Part shown: positions 10,636 to 20,187 of the stretch, in pieces
How the letters are laid out: each line of letters starts with the position of its first letter
Position numbering within the stretch: position 1 is the stretch's first letter
Origin: Mycetocola miduiensis
Lineage (GTDB): Bacteria; Actinomycetota; Actinomycetes; Actinomycetales; Microbacteriaceae
Length of the DNA stretch: 64,000 nucleotides
Reading direction: 5' to 3'
Assembly: GCF_900115155.1 (NCBI RefSeq)
Contig: NZ_FOVM01000005.1
Span: 62,001 to 126,000 of the forward strand
Notes under the pieces: model-generated
Database searches by the model: none
What the model was told of the DNA's origin: nothing
Seen by the model: the letters and a program-made list of their open reading frames with translations, nothing else
Translations under genes and position numbers: made by a program

Positions 10636-11262
10636 ATGGCCGAGAGAACGCGGCTCGACGTTCGCCCTGATGACACCGATTCCGGGCCCCTCCGGGTGGG
10701 ACGCACCGAAGCGAAAGCCCAGCGTCGAGAAGCCCTCCTCGGCGCCGCCGCCCGCTACTTCGCAGAACGTGGCTTCAACGGTGTTTCGATCGAAGACCTG
10801 GGCTCGGCGGTCGGCATGAGCGGCCCCGCCGTGTATCGCCATTTCGAGAGCAAGCAGGCTCTGCTTGCCGCCATCCTCATCGACGTCAGCCGCGAACTGC
10901 TTCACGGCGGCACCGAGGTGGTGCAGCGGGCCCCTGATGGGGAGCTCGCCCTGCGGGCCCTTGTCGAGTTCCACGTGCGGTTCGCACTAAACAACCCGGA
11001 TGTCATCCGCGTCCAGGATCGTGACCTCGACAGCCTTTCGGACGAGGACCGCCATACGGTGCGCACCCTGCAGCGCCGTTACGTCGAGTTGTGGGTCGGC
11101 ATCCTCCAGCGGATGCAGCCGACCACGAACGTGGGGATCCTCCGGATTCGTGCGCATGCGACCTTCGGGCTGATGAACTCGACTCCGTACAGCGGACAGG
11201 AGCTTCCCCACGACGAGCTGCGTGACGTGCTCGAGCGAATGGCGTTCTCGGCCCTGCGGTAG
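10636..11262 (+). CDS. TetR/AcrR family repressor of the leucine-catabolism operon (BkaR/Rv2506-like)
   Basis: 208 residues. The N-terminal helix-turn-helix spans about residues 25-70 (RYFAERGFNGVSIEDLGSAV, then GMSGPAVYRHFESKQAL); the rest is an all-helical ligand domain. It faces the accD1 operon exactly as Rv2506 (BkaR), a known repressor of branched-chain keto-acid genes, does in mycobacteria. The ATG at 10636 is chosen because GGAGG lies five bases before it; an in-frame ATG at 10624 would leave that site inside the gene. Ligand is probably a branched acyl-CoA or keto acid (inference). Confidence 0.88.
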   Translation: MAERTRLDVRPDDTDSGPLRVGRTEAKAQRREALLGAAARYFAERGFNGVSIEDLGSAVGMSGPAVYRHFESKQALLAAILIDVSRELLHGGTEVVQRAPDGELALRALVEFHVRFALNNPDVIRVQDRDLDSLSDEDRHTVRTLQRRYVELWVGILQRMQPTTNVGILRIRAHATFGLMNSTPYSGQELPHDELRDVLERMAFSALR

Positions 11263-11309
11263 CGGTGCCGCTCGAGGTGACCGGCGATCGTTCGTGCAAG
11301 CAACGGGCA

Positions 11310-12695
11310 TCACTCGGAACCAGCGTCGCGGCGGATGCCGTCACCGCTGTCGCTGCTGACAGCATCCGTTTCGATGTCGACCGCCGGTTCTCCAGCGGGG
11401 TCGAGCGGATGGAGGATTTCGTCCTCCGGCAGTTTGAAGAGCAGGATGGTCGCCACCGCAAGGACGAACGGGATGGCCCCTGCTGCGAGGAAGGCCGGTG
11501 CGAGCCCGATCGCCTCACCGACCGGACCGGCGACGGCCATCGAGATCGGCATCAGGGCGAGTGAGACGAAGAAGTCGAGGCTGGACACGCGCCCGAGCAG
11601 GGCCGGAGGTACCCGCCTCTGGAGCAGGGTTCCCCAGATCACCGTAGCCGCGGAGAAGGTGAAGCCGACGAGGAAGAGGGCGACGACCATCAGCCAGAGC
11701 TGAGAAGTGGTGCCGATAACGGCGAGGGGGATGCAGCCGGCGCCCCACAGCAGGTTCATGATGGTGAGGTAGCGCCGCGGGAGCGTCAGCGACGCGACCA
11801 CCAGCGAGCCGAGAGCGCCGCCCACACCGAACGCAGCGAGGACCAGGGCGAAGGCACCGGGTCCTCCCCCGGTCTGGTCGCGCACAGCGAACGGCAGGAG
11901 CACCTCGATCGGTCCCATGATGACAAAGACGAGAAGGCAGGCATAGAGCAGGGTGCCGAGCAGCCACGGGGTTCGCCACATGTAGACGAACCCTTCGCGC
12001 AGGTCGCTCGACAGCGCGCGAAGCGGATGCTGCGGCTTACCGATCTCGCGGCGGACGGGCGTCGAACGGATAAGCAGAAGTCCCCCGACGGCGAGTGCCT
12101 GCGCCGCCGCCACGAAGGCGAACGCCAGCCCGGGCGAGAAAGCGGCGATGGCCGCACTCGCGAGGGCGGGGCCCGCCGCCTGCATGATGGTGGGTCGCAA
12201 CATCCCCTCGACGCCGTTCGCCGCGAGCAGGTCCTCCGCCGGAAGGATGGCCGGGAGGAGGGCGGAGTACGCGGGGTAGAAGAACCCGTCGGCGAGGCCG
12301 AGGATCGTCGTCACGATCACGAGGTGCCACAGTTCGAGGGTTCCGCTGAGCGCCAGGACCGCCGCAGTGGCGATGGACACGGTTTTCGTCGCTTCGACGG
12401 CGAGCAGGATGTTGCGCTGGGGTACGCGGTCGGCGAGGACTCCGCCGAACAGGACGGCGACCAGCATCCCCGCCGCATTGCCCGCCGCGACGAACGACAG
12501 TTCCGCCGGCCCTCCGCCGAGCTCGATCACCTGCCAGACGACGGCGACGATCCACATTCCTGCGCCGAGGAGGGACAGCGTCAACGCCCCTGCGAGCAGG
12601 CGGTACTGGCCGAGGCGGAACGGCCTCAGCGCCCGTGGCAGCCCACCACGCGGTGGCGGGTATGCAGGTGTTGCGTCCGAATCGATCTCCGGCAT
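11310..12695 (-). CDS. MFS transporter (EntS-like exporter type)
   Basis: 461 residues with about 12 hydrophobic helices. The first half has the MFS loop GGVLADRVPQRN after helix 2. Overall it resembles the enterobactin-exporter/macrolide-efflux type (wide MFS_3 group). The N-terminus is short and cytoplasmic. It lies 58 bases after bkdC on the same strand and converges with the TetR gene, so it may be read through from the bkd operon. Substrate unknown; export of a leucine-pathway intermediate is conceivable but not supported by sequence. Confidence 0.82.
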   Translation of the reverse strand: MPEIDSDATPAYPPPRGGLPRALRPFRLGQYRLLAGALTLSLLGAGMWIVAVVWQVIELGGGPAELSFVAAGNAAGMLVAVLFGGVLADRVPQRNILLAVEATKTVSIATAAVLALSGTLELWHLVIVTTILGLADGFFYPAYSALLPAILPAEDLLAANGVEGMLRPTIMQAAGPALASAAIAAFSPGLAFAFVAAAQALAVGGLLLIRSTPVRREIGKPQHPLRALSSDLREGFVYMWRTPWLLGTLLYACLLVFVIMGPIEVLLPFAVRDQTGGGPGAFALVLAAFGVGGALGSLVVASLTLPRRYLTIMNLLWGAGCIPLAVIGTTSQLWLMVVALFLVGFTFSAATVIWGTLLQRRVPPALLGRVSSLDFFVSLALMPISMAVAGPVGEAIGLAPAFLAAGAIPFVLAVATILLFKLPEDEILHPLDPAGEPAVDIETDAVSSDSGDGIRRDAGSE

Positions 12696-12753
12696 GCCCC
12701 GATGATATTCGACGGGTCCGACATCGTCAGTGGGTCCCCGGAATGTGGCGGGG

Positions 12754-14235
12754 TCACACCATGGTCAGGACCATCCCGGGGTCGCTGAGGACCGTACCGA
12801 TGTCAACCAGGAATCGTGATCCCTGTTCGCCGTCGATCAGCCGGTGATCGAACGACAGGCTGAGTGTCATCACCTCACGCAGGGCGATCTCACCGCGGTA
12901 CTCCCACGGCATCCGCCGGACGGCGCCCATCGCCAGGATAGCGGCCTCACCCGGGTTCAGGATCGGTGTGCCGGCGTCGACCCCGAAGACGCCGACATTG
13001 GTGATGGTGATCGTTCCCCCGCTGAGGTTCGCCGGGCTTGTCGCACCGGAACGCGCCGCCTCGACGAGGTCGACGAGGGCATCGGCGAGTTCGCCGAGGC
13101 TCAGCGTGTCTGCGTCCTTGATGTTCGGCACGATGAGCCCGCGCCCGGTGGCGGCCGCGATGCCGAGGTTGATGTGCCCGAACTGCACGATCTCCTGGGC
13201 ATCCTCGTCCCAGTGCGAGTTCACGGCGGGCGTCCGCCTGGCCGCCAGGATGAGGGCTTTGGCCACGATGCTGAGGATGGTGATCCGCTTGCCCGCGAAA
13301 GCGGACGACGATGCCAGCGACCGCACGAGATCCATGCCCGCCGTCACGTCGACGGTGAGGAACTCGGTCACGTGCGGCGCGGTGAACGCCGAGTTCACCA
13401 TCGCCTGCGCGGTTGCCTTGCGGATGCCGCGAATCGGCATCCGGGTCTCCTGCCTGCCCGCATCACTGCCGGAACGCAGGGTGGCGCGCGCTGCCTCGTC
13501 GATGGTCACGGCGGATGCCGCCTTGCCGGCTGCGGCCACGCGCTGCACGTCGTCCCGGGTGATGAGCCCGTCCTCACCGGTGCCGTTCACCTGCGTCAGG
13601 TCGATGCCCAGGTCGCGTGCCAGTTTGCGGACCGGAGGCGTCGAGCGGGGCCTCTCTCCCGCGTCGGCGGTCGGGATGTCGGCCGCCACATCGTCGCGCG
13701 CTTCCGGTACCGTCGCCGCTGCATCCTGTGACTGGAGGGCATCCTGAGGCTGTGGCTCATGCGCCGACCAGGCGCGTGCCCGGCGCGCGGGTCGCGGACC
13801 GCCCTCGACCTTGGGCCCATAGCCGACGAGCACGGCCTGCCGTTCGGCGAGCGCCGGCGACGTGGGCGCGAGGGCCGCGTCGAGTTCCGCGGGCACTCCG
13901 TCGGCCGCCGCATCGGCTGCCGCTTCCGACACCGGTGTGCTCGGCGAGGTTTCGACGTTCCCCGCGTCACCGTCCCCGGCGTCGCCGTCCCCAGCGTCGA
14001 CGTCGAATTCAACGATCGGTTCACCGACCTGCACCGTGGCGCCTTCGTCGGCGAACAACTGCGACACCACCCCGGCGAACGGCGACGGTAGTTCGACCAG
14101 TGCTTTGGCCGTTTCGACCTCGGCGATGACCTGGTTGAGCGCGACAGTGTCGCCGACCGCGACCTTCCACGCCACGATCTCCGATTCGGTCAAACCCTCG
14201 CCGAGGTCAGGGAGGGCGAACTTCTTCGCGCTCAT
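12754..14235 (-). CDS. bkdC: Branched-chain 2-oxoacid dehydrogenase E2, dihydrolipoyl acyltransferase
   Basis: 493 residues. Order: lipoyl domain (1-75) with the lipoylated lysine in EVETAKALVEL; a long Ala/Pro/Asp-rich linker; the E1/E3-binding domain (PPVRKLARDLGIDLTQVNGTG); and the catalytic acyltransferase domain ending with DHRLIDGEQGSRFLVDIG, which holds the active-site His and Asp. It passes the branched acyl group from E1 to CoA. ATG at 14235 overlaps the bkdB stop as ATGA, deciding the start. No E3 (lipoamide dehydrogenase) gene is seen nearby, so E3 must be encoded elsewhere. Confidence 0.92.
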   Translation of the reverse strand: MSAKKFALPDLGEGLTESEIVAWKVAVGDTVALNQVIAEVETAKALVELPSPFAGVVSQLFADEGATVQVGEPIVEFDVDAGDGDAGDGDAGNVETSPSTPVSEAAADAAADGVPAELDAALAPTSPALAERQAVLVGYGPKVEGGPRPARRARAWSAHEPQPQDALQSQDAAATVPEARDDVAADIPTADAGERPRSTPPVRKLARDLGIDLTQVNGTGEDGLITRDDVQRVAAAGKAASAVTIDEAARATLRSGSDAGRQETRMPIRGIRKATAQAMVNSAFTAPHVTEFLTVDVTAGMDLVRSLASSSAFAGKRITILSIVAKALILAARRTPAVNSHWDEDAQEIVQFGHINLGIAAATGRGLIVPNIKDADTLSLGELADALVDLVEAARSGATSPANLSGGTITITNVGVFGVDAGTPILNPGEAAILAMGAVRRMPWEYRGEIALREVMTLSLSFDHRLIDGEQGSRFLVDIGTVLSDPGMVLTMV

Positions 14236-15245
14236 GCTGTTGCCTTCCATCCGGTCAGGGAGTTCCGGCGGCCCATCACCCGGTCGACGGCGTCGAGCAG
14301 CCGGTCGAGGTCTGGCAGGAACGCTTCTTCGAGGGCGGCGGGCGGATACGGGGTGTCGAACCCGGTCACGCGGGCCGGCGCTGCCTCGAGCCAGTCGAAG
14401 CAGCGCTCGGTGACGGCGGCGGCGACTTCGGCTCCGATGCCGCCAGACTGGGCGGCTTCGTGAGTGACGACGAGCCGGCCGGTCTTTCGAACGGACTTCT
14501 CGACCGTGCTGAAGTCGATCGGCGACAGCGACCGGAGGTCGATCACCTCGATCGAGATGCCGTCGTCCGCGGCCGCGGCGGCGGCATCCATCGCGGTGGG
14601 AACGAGCGGGCCGTATGCGGCGAGGGTGACATCCGTGCCCTCCCGTGCGACGCGCGCGCTTCCCATCGGCAGGGTGTCTGCACCGAGTTCCTCGGACACC
14701 TCGCCCTTGAGCCAGTAGCGGCGCTTCGGTTCGAAGAAGAGCACGGGATCGTCGCAGGCGATGGCCTGCCGGATCATTGTGTGGGCGTCCTGCGGATTCG
14801 AGCAGGAGATCACGCGGAGCCCCGCCGTGTGGGCGAAGTACGCCTCCGGCGACTCCGAGTGGTGTTCGACCGCTCCGATTCCGCCGCCGAAGGGCACTCG
14901 GATGGTGATGGGGACCTTCACCTTGCCGCGGGTCCGGTAGTGCAGTTTCGCCACCTGCGCGACGATCTGGTCGAAGCCCGGGTAGATGAACCCGTCGAAC
15001 TGGATCTCGCAGACCGGGCGATAGCCGCGGAACGCGAGGCCGACGGCTGTGCCGATGATGCCGGCCTCCGCCAGTGGGGCATCCATCACCCGGCGTGGGC
15101 CGAATTCTTCCTGGAGCTTGTCGGTGACGCGAAACACGCCGCCGAGTTTGCCGATGTCTTCACCGAGGAGAACGACCTTGTCGTCGTCGGCCAGGGCGTG
15201 CCGGAGTCCTGAGTTGATTGCTCCACCAAGGGTCATCTGGGTCAT
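14232..15245 (-). CDS. bkdB: Branched-chain 2-oxoacid dehydrogenase E1 beta
   Basis: 337 residues, normal length. Visible are the transketolase pyrimidine-domain segments LGEDIGKLGGVFRVT and RVMDAPLAEAGIIGTAVG, the PFGGGIGAVEHHSESPEAYF region, and the C-terminal transketolase-C domain (GRLVVTHEAAQSGGIGAE). With E1 alpha it forms the thiamine-diphosphate decarboxylase of the BCKDH complex. Both ends overlap neighbours by ATGA, indicating translational coupling. Confidence 0.93.
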   Translation of the reverse strand: MTQMTLGGAINSGLRHALADDDKVVLLGEDIGKLGGVFRVTDKLQEEFGPRRVMDAPLAEAGIIGTAVGLAFRGYRPVCEIQFDGFIYPGFDQIVAQVAKLHYRTRGKVKVPITIRVPFGGGIGAVEHHSESPEAYFAHTAGLRVISCSNPQDAHTMIRQAIACDDPVLFFEPKRRYWLKGEVSEELGADTLPMGSARVAREGTDVTLAAYGPLVPTAMDAAAAAADDGISIEVIDLRSLSPIDFSTVEKSVRKTGRLVVTHEAAQSGGIGAEVAAAVTERCFDWLEAAPARVTGFDTPYPPAALEEAFLPDLDRLLDAVDRVMGRRNSLTGWKATA

Positions 15246-16396
15246 TGCTCACCGCCTTCGAACGACGCGAGGTACGCCGCGTACTGGCTCTTCTGCCGCT
15301 CAAGCCCGGAGTGGGGCTCTTCATACACGCCGTCGAACACCATCATCGGGTCGAGTTCCTTGTCGAGCGCTACGCACGCTGCGCGCATCTCGCGAGCGAC
15401 GGCATCCGCTTTGTCGTTGACCCGTTTGGTCACGTCACCGGTCAGCGCGCCGCGGCTCTCGAGCAGGCGGCCGAGCCGGGAGATCGGGTCCTTGCGTCCC
15501 CATTCCTCGAGGTCGTCTGCTGGACGATAGCGTTTGGGGTCGTCTGAGGTCGTGTGCGGTCCCATCCGGTAGGTGACGGCTTCGATGAAAGTGGGGCCTC
15601 CTCCGCTGCGGGCCCGGTCAAGGGCGATCCGAGTGGCGGCCATCACGGCGAGAACGTCGTTGCCGTCCACACGCATGCTCGGGATGCCGAACCCAGGGGC
15701 GCGGTCCGAGATGTGGCGGTGGGCCTGCAGCCCGACGGGCTCGGAGATGGCCCACTGGTTGTTCTGGCAGAAGAAGACCACGGGTGCCTGGAAGCTCGAC
15801 GCGAACACCATCGCCTCGTTGACGTCGCCCTGGCTGGTGGCCCCGTCGCCGAAGTACGCGATCGCGACGGAATCCACACCGTCGTAGGTGCAGCCGAGTG
15901 CGTAGCCCGTGGCATGGAGGGTCTGAGCGCCGATGATGACGGCGGGGGTCGCCATGCCGATGGCGTATGGGTCCCAGCCGGCGGAGGCGATACCTCGCCA
16001 GACCTTGAGCATGTCGCCGAAGTCGACGCCCCGCGTGTAGGCGACGCCGTTCTCACGGTAGCTCGAGAAGACGAAATCGTCGGTACGGAGGGCGCGGCCT
16101 GAGCCGATCTGCGCGGCCTCCTGGCCGAGCAGCGGCGCCCACAGTGCGAGTTCGCCCTGGCGCTGGAGCGCTGTCGCTTCCGTGTCGATGCGACGGATGA
16201 CGACCATGTCTTCGTAGAGGTCGACGAGCTGGTCGTCAGTGACATCGGCGACCCACGGGTCGAAGCCCGGGCTCTCGGCGCGACTGCCGTCTGGGCGGAT
16301 CAGTTGGACGATATCTTCGAGCTGGCCTGGGCCCATGTCCTGGTCGGATCCTTCGGCCAGCGTTTCGGTTCGGGTGTGTTCGTGGGTTGTGGACAC
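15242..16396 (-). CDS. bkdA: Branched-chain 2-oxoacid dehydrogenase E1 alpha
   Basis: About 384 residues. The thiamine-diphosphate motif begins YFGDGATSQGDVNEAM and ends with the FFCQNNQWAIS asparagine; the phosphorylation-loop equivalent is RMGPHTTSDDPKRYRP. It decarboxylates branched 2-oxoacids from Val, Leu and Ile transamination. The start is uncertain: GTG at 16396 gives a tail like that of related proteins, while ATG at 16336 would give 364 residues and also has an AGGA nearby. The open frame continues further but would run into the divergent Lrp gene, so that is rejected. First gene of bkdABC, facing an Lrp-type regulator. Confidence 0.88.
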   Translation of the reverse strand: MSTTHEHTRTETLAEGSDQDMGPGQLEDIVQLIRPDGSRAESPGFDPWVADVTDDQLVDLYEDMVVIRRIDTEATALQRQGELALWAPLLGQEAAQIGSGRALRTDDFVFSSYRENGVAYTRGVDFGDMLKVWRGIASAGWDPYAIGMATPAVIIGAQTLHATGYALGCTYDGVDSVAIAYFGDGATSQGDVNEAMVFASSFQAPVVFFCQNNQWAISEPVGLQAHRHISDRAPGFGIPSMRVDGNDVLAVMAATRIALDRARSGGGPTFIEAVTYRMGPHTTSDDPKRYRPADDLEEWGRKDPISRLGRLLESRGALTGDVTKRVNDKADAVAREMRAACVALDKELDPMMVFDGVYEEPHSGLERQKSQYAAYLASFEGGEQ

Positions 16397-16549
16397 AATT
16401 ACACGCAACTCTCTCTCGTGCACTGCGCGCGCCTGGATCGCAGCCGCGCTCAGCATCCGGCGCCGTTGCCAGAAGTCCTTCAGACGGTACGCCCGATACC
16501 CCATTGCGCACAACCATCCCCGCGCGAACTGCACATTCTGCTCTATACG

Positions 16550-16564
16550 AGGCGAAAAGCGCCT
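16550..16564. promoter_or_regulatory. Inverted repeat between bkdA and the Lrp gene
   Basis: AGGCG-AAAAG-CGCCT, perfect 5-bp arms around an A-rich centre, lies 16 bases before the regulator start. The A-rich core and position in a divergent promoter fit an Lrp/AsnC binding site, which is inference. Confidence 0.45.
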
Positions 16565-16580
16565 GCTAAGGTCGGGCACT

Positions 16581-17051
16581 ATGCACAAGCTGGACCGCAC
16601 CGACACGCGTCTTCTCATCGCGCTGACCGAGGACCCGCGATCCACCATCGTGGCGCTCGCCGAGAAGCTTGGACTGTCACGCAACACTGTGCAGGCGAGG
16701 ATGAGCGCTCTCGACGCCTCGAGCGTGCTCCATTCGTTCGACCGTCGGATCAATCCCGCCGCGCTCGGGTACCCGCTGACCGCCTTCATTTCGGTCCACC
16801 TTGAGCAGCACAAACTCGGCGCTATCGTCGGGAAGTTGAGCGAGATTCCTGAGATCGTTCAGGCGCACGGGCTCAGCGGAACGAGTGATCTCCTCGTCCG
16901 GGTGGTGTGCACCGACGCTGACGACCTGTTCCGGATCACCGGGCTGATCCTCGAGTGCGATGGCGTGCAGCGCGCCGAGACGTCGCTGGCGATGGGAGAG
17001 CTCATTCCGTTCCGCGCTCGTCCCCTGCTCGAGCGTAGCCAGGACGCCTGA
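16581..17051 (+). CDS. Lrp/AsnC family regulator, likely of bkdABC
   Basis: 156 residues: N-terminal winged helix-turn-helix (LDRTDTRLLIALTEDPRSTI, then VALAEKLGLSRNTVQARM) and a C-terminal RAM effector domain with the GTSDLLVRVVCTDADDL segment. It is divergent from bkdA, and in many bacteria a BkdR of this family activates the bkd operon in response to branched-chain amino acids. That role here is inferred from position. ATG at 16581 is followed at once by the HTH, so the start is clear. Confidence 0.88.
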   Translation: MHKLDRTDTRLLIALTEDPRSTIVALAEKLGLSRNTVQARMSALDASSVLHSFDRRINPAALGYPLTAFISVHLEQHKLGAIVGKLSEIPEIVQAHGLSGTSDLLVRVVCTDADDLFRITGLILECDGVQRAETSLAMGELIPFRARPLLERSQDA

Positions 17052-17078
17052 CGCCGACGCCGTGTCACGCGCGGGCCC

Positions 17079-17175
17079 GTCGATCGGGCCCAAACGCCTG
17101 TTGCGCACCGGGACGAACGACCGTTTGGGACCACTCGATCGGGCGAACGCCCCTTTGGGACCGATCGACCGCACG
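17079..17175. repeat. Short direct and inverted repeats after the Lrp gene
   Basis: Within about 100 bases, GATCGGGC occurs twice, TTTGGGACC twice and CCCAAACG once as the inverse of CGTTTGGG, so the stretch can fold into alternative hairpins. It lies between the Lrp gene and the strong terminator that follows. Nothing coding was recognised. Confidence 0.6.
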
Positions 17176-17193
17176 ACACTACCGCGTTGACGC

Positions 17194-17231
17194 CGGATGC
17201 CCCGCCTCGATTTCTCGAGACGGGGCATCCG
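17194..17231. terminator. Bidirectional hairpin terminator between Lrp gene and pnp
   Basis: An 11-bp perfect stem (CGGATGCCCCG with CGGGGCATCCG) extends inward by a further 5 bp (CTCGA/TCGAG) across one C-A mismatch to a TTTC loop. It sits between two convergent genes. The T-rich tail is weak on both strands, so termination would rest on stem strength. Confidence 0.75.
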
Positions 17232-17260
17232 TTGTTCGCAGGAGGCTCTAGAGCAGCTGC

Positions 17261-19534
17261 TTAGCCTTCGGCGGGAGCATCGGCGTGGACACGCTCTGCT
17301 TCGCGGCCGTTGGTGTCGGCGGTCTCAGCGATGACCGGCTCGAGCGACAGCTTGCCGCGGTCGTCGATCTTCGTGATCTGAACGAGGATCTTCTGGCCGA
17401 CGCCGAGGACGTCTTCGACGTTCTCAACACGCTTGCCGCCGGCGAGCTTGCGCACCTCGGAGATGTGCAGCAGGCCGTCCTTGCCCGGGAGCAGCGAGAC
17501 GAAGGCGCCGAACGTGGCGATCTTCACGACAGTTCCGAGGAACTGCTCGCCGACCTCAGGGTTGGTCGGGTTTGCGATGGCGTTGACCTGGGCACGAGCG
17601 GCCTCAGCCGACGGTCCGTCGACAGCGCCGATGTACACGGTGCCGTCTTCCTCGATCGAGATGTCTGCGCCGGTCTCGTCCTGGATGGCGTTGATCGTCT
17701 TGCCCTTGGGGCCGATCAGCTCACCGATCTTGTCGACGGGGATGTTGACGCTGATCACGCGAGGCGCGGTCGGTGCCATTTCATCCGGAGCGTCGATTGC
17801 GGCGTTCAGGACGGAGAGGATCGTGGTGCGAGCCTCCTTGGCCTGGGTCAGCGCAGCCTTCAGCACGGAGGCGGGGAGGCCAGAGAGCTTCGTGTCGAGC
17901 TGGATGGCGGTGACGAACTCAGAGGTACCTGCGACCTTGAAGTCCATGTCGCCGAGGGCGTCTTCAGCACCGAGGATGTCGGTCAGCGCCGCGTAGCGGG
18001 TCTGACCGTCGACCTCATCGGACACGAGGCCCATGGCGATGCCGGCGACCGGGGCGCGCAGAGGCACACCGGCGTTGAGCAGCGACAGGGTGGACGCGCA
18101 GACGGAACCCATCGACGTCGAACCGTTGGAGCCGAGAGCCTCGGACACCTGACGGATGGCGTAGGGGAACTCCTCGCGACTCGGCAGAACCGGAACGAGG
18201 GCGCGCTCGGCAAGGAAGCCGTGCCCGATCTCGCGACGCTTCGGCGAACCGACACGACCGGTCTCACCGGTGGAGTACGGCGGGAAGTTGTAGTGGTGCA
18301 GGTAGCGCTTCTTCGTGATCGGGCTCAGTGAGTCGATCTGCTGCTCCATCTTGAGCATGTTCAGCGTGGTGACGCCCAGGATCTGGGTCTCTCCGCGCTG
18401 GAAGATGGCCGAACCGTGGACGCGAGGAATGACCTGCACCTCGGCGTCGAGCGGGCGGATGTCAGCGAGACCACGGCCGTCCATGCGGACGCCCTCGGTC
18501 AGGATGCGGTCGCGCACGATCTTCTTGGTGACGGACTTGTACGCAGCAGACACCTGAGCGTTGGCTTCTGCCGGCAGTTCGCCAGCTTCGACCTTGGCTG
18601 CGATGGCAGCCTTGACGCGGTCCTTGAGCTCGTCGTCGGCGTTCTGTCGCTCGGTCTTGTCGGCGATCTGGTAGATCGAGGCGAGCTCGTCCTTGGCCAG
18701 GTCGGAGACAGCGGCGAGGGTCTCGTCGGTGTACGGGAGGAAGACCGGGTAGTCGCGAACTGCCTTGGCAGACTGGGCAGCGAGCTCGGACTGAGCCTTG
18801 ACCAGCTGGAGGAGGAACGGCTTCGCAGCGTCGAGGCCCTCGGCGACGACGTCTTCGTTCGGCTTGATGGCGCCGCCCTGGATGAGGTTCCACGCACCTT
18901 CGGTGGCTTCGGCCTCGACCATCATGATGGCGATGTCTTCGTTGCCGTTCTCGTCGGTGACGAGGCGCCCGGCGACCGTGAGGTCGAAGACGGCGTCAGC
19001 GAGCTGCGACGCCTTCGGGAAGGCGACCCACTGGCCGTCGATGAGGGCGAGGCGGATACCGGCGATCGGACCCGAGAACGGAAGTCCCGAGATCTGGGTC
19101 GACATGGATGCCGCGTTGATGGCGAGGGCGTCGTAGAACTCGTCGGGAGCGATGCTCAGGACGGTGATGACGATCTGGACCTCGTTGCGCAGACCGTCCA
19201 CGAAGGACGGGCGCAGCGGGCGGTCGATCAGACGGCAGACGAGGATGGCCTCGGTGGACGGACGGCCTTCACGACGGAAGAACGAACCGGGGATCTTGCC
19301 CGCAGCGTAGCTGCGCTCTTCGACGTCCACCGTGAGGGGGAAGAAGTCGAAGTTGTCTTTGGGGTGCTTGCCGGCGCTGGTGGCCGAGAGAAGCATGGTC
19401 TCTTCGTCGAGGTACGCGGCGATGGCGCCCTGTGCCTGCTGGGCGAGACGCCCTGCTTCGAATCGGACCGTGCGCTTACCGAACTTGCCGTTGTCGAGGA
19501 CTGCCTCGGCGAACTTGATTTCTGGACCTTCCAT
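17261..19534 (-). CDS. pnp: Polyribonucleotide nucleotidyltransferase (PNPase)
   Basis: 757 residues, full length. Domains in order: first RNase PH domain (1-230), helical linker, second RNase PH domain (about 340-560), KH domain with GPKGK in [20 protein letters not shown] (about 580-645), and an S1 domain ([20 protein letters not shown], about 655-725). It degrades RNA 3' to 5' using phosphate. The ATG at 19534 is preceded by AAGGAG. Unlike the usual bacterial order, rpsO is not adjacent but lies about 7.5 kb upstream. Confidence 0.97.
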   Translation of the reverse strand: MEGPEIKFAEAVLDNGKFGKRTVRFEAGRLAQQAQGAIAAYLDEETMLLSATSAGKHPKDNFDFFPLTVDVEERSYAAGKIPGSFFRREGRPSTEAILVCRLIDRPLRPSFVDGLRNEVQIVITVLSIAPDEFYDALAINAASMSTQISGLPFSGPIAGIRLALIDGQWVAFPKASQLADAVFDLTVAGRLVTDENGNEDIAIMMVEAEATEGAWNLIQGGAIKPNEDVVAEGLDAAKPFLLQLVKAQSELAAQSAKAVRDYPVFLPYTDETLAAVSDLAKDELASIYQIADKTERQNADDELKDRVKAAIAAKVEAGELPAEANAQVSAAYKSVTKKIVRDRILTEGVRMDGRGLADIRPLDAEVQVIPRVHGSAIFQRGETQILGVTTLNMLKMEQQIDSLSPITKKRYLHHYNFPPYSTGETGRVGSPKRREIGHGFLAERALVPVLPSREEFPYAIRQVSEALGSNGSTSMGSVCASTLSLLNAGVPLRAPVAGIAMGLVSDEVDGQTRYAALTDILGAEDALGDMDFKVAGTSEFVTAIQLDTKLSGLPASVLKAALTQAKEARTTILSVLNAAIDAPDEMAPTAPRVISVNIPVDKIGELIGPKGKTINAIQDETGADISIEEDGTVYIGAVDGPSAEAARAQVNAIANPTNPEVGEQFLGTVVKIATFGAFVSLLPGKDGLLHISEVRKLAGGKRVENVEDVLGVGQKILVQITKIDDRGKLSLEPVIAETADTNGREAERVHADAPAEG

Positions 19535-19851
19535 AGGTCTCTCCTTACGTCTAGCGCCGCCCCGTGTGGGCGCACGCTCTGCATAGGAGCAGGAACAGGC
19601 AGTGATTACTCAGACCTTCGAGGGTCTGGCTGATCTCCAGTAGAAAATCGCTCTCAGCGCCGCAGGTGCCTGTCTACCGCAAGGGGGGAATCGCCGGGAT
19701 CCCGACGTGAGAGAAATCCACCACCGAGGACCAGCTTCCTGCCGGCCTGCTCCGTGAATGTGTATCCGATATCACTATCGGACCACCTAAAGCCTAGCAG
19801 AGGAGGGGTTTTTTGCAGCTCTGTCCTTCGACGCGGCCGGCGAGACCGGGC
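19535..19851 (-). promoter_or_regulatory. pnp promoter and long structured leader
   Basis: About 317 bases without a gene precede pnp. On the minus strand there is a candidate extended -10 (TGCTAGGCT, about 19800-19792), the inverted repeat CCGATA-GTGA-TATCGG (19766-19781) and, nearer pnp, a hairpin CAGACC-CTCGAA-GGTCTG (about 19611-19628). Long leaders that fold and are cut by RNase III control pnp in other bacteria; that function here is inference. Confidence 0.55.
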
Positions 19852-20040
19852 TCAGTCGCGGGTTCGCTTCAACCACGCCCACCCGATTGCGATGAGCACC
19901 AGCGCGACAAACGCGATCAGCGCGAGCTTGAATGCCGCCGCCAGGAACGCCAAGGCAACGTTGACGATGACGGATGCCAGGAACACCGCAACGATAACGA
20001 CAACAATGCCGATGAGCAGGTTCTTCGTGGAAGTCTTCAT
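19852..20040 (-). CDS. Small membrane protein of unknown function
   Basis: 62 residues: a short Lys-rich start (MKTSTKNLL), then two hydrophobic helices (IGIVVVIVAVFLASVIVNVA; FKLALIAFVALVLIAIGWAW) and a basic tail (LKRTRD). ATG at 20040 is preferred over an upstream start 18 bases earlier. No family recognised. It lies between pnp and a flavin-reductase gene; the lack of a clear downstream terminator means it could be read into the pnp leader. Confidence 0.55.
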   Translation of the reverse strand: MKTSTKNLLIGIVVVIVAVFLASVIVNVALAFLAAAFKLALIAFVALVLIAIGWAWLKRTRD

Positions 20041-20163
20041 GACACCAGTTGAGCACATCCTGCAGTGCGGATTCGACAGGGCACGATTTCACCTGGTTCA
20101 GACGGCTTCACGCGGTGCGCCGGGTGTTTCGGTCCGCAGCGCGTGAATCGGTGCTCTGGGCTG

Positions 20164-20187
20164 GTCCTTCGACAGGCTCAGGAACCG
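20164..20187. repeat. Dispersed-type repeat overlapping the end of the flavin reductase gene
   Basis: GGTCCTTCGACAGGCTCAGG followed by AACC is a half of a repeat that, to my knowledge, is common between genes in many actinobacteria (TTCGACAGGCTCAG type). On the minus strand it supplies the TGA stop of the flavin reductase gene and, with adjacent bases, its last codons. Confidence 0.55.
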
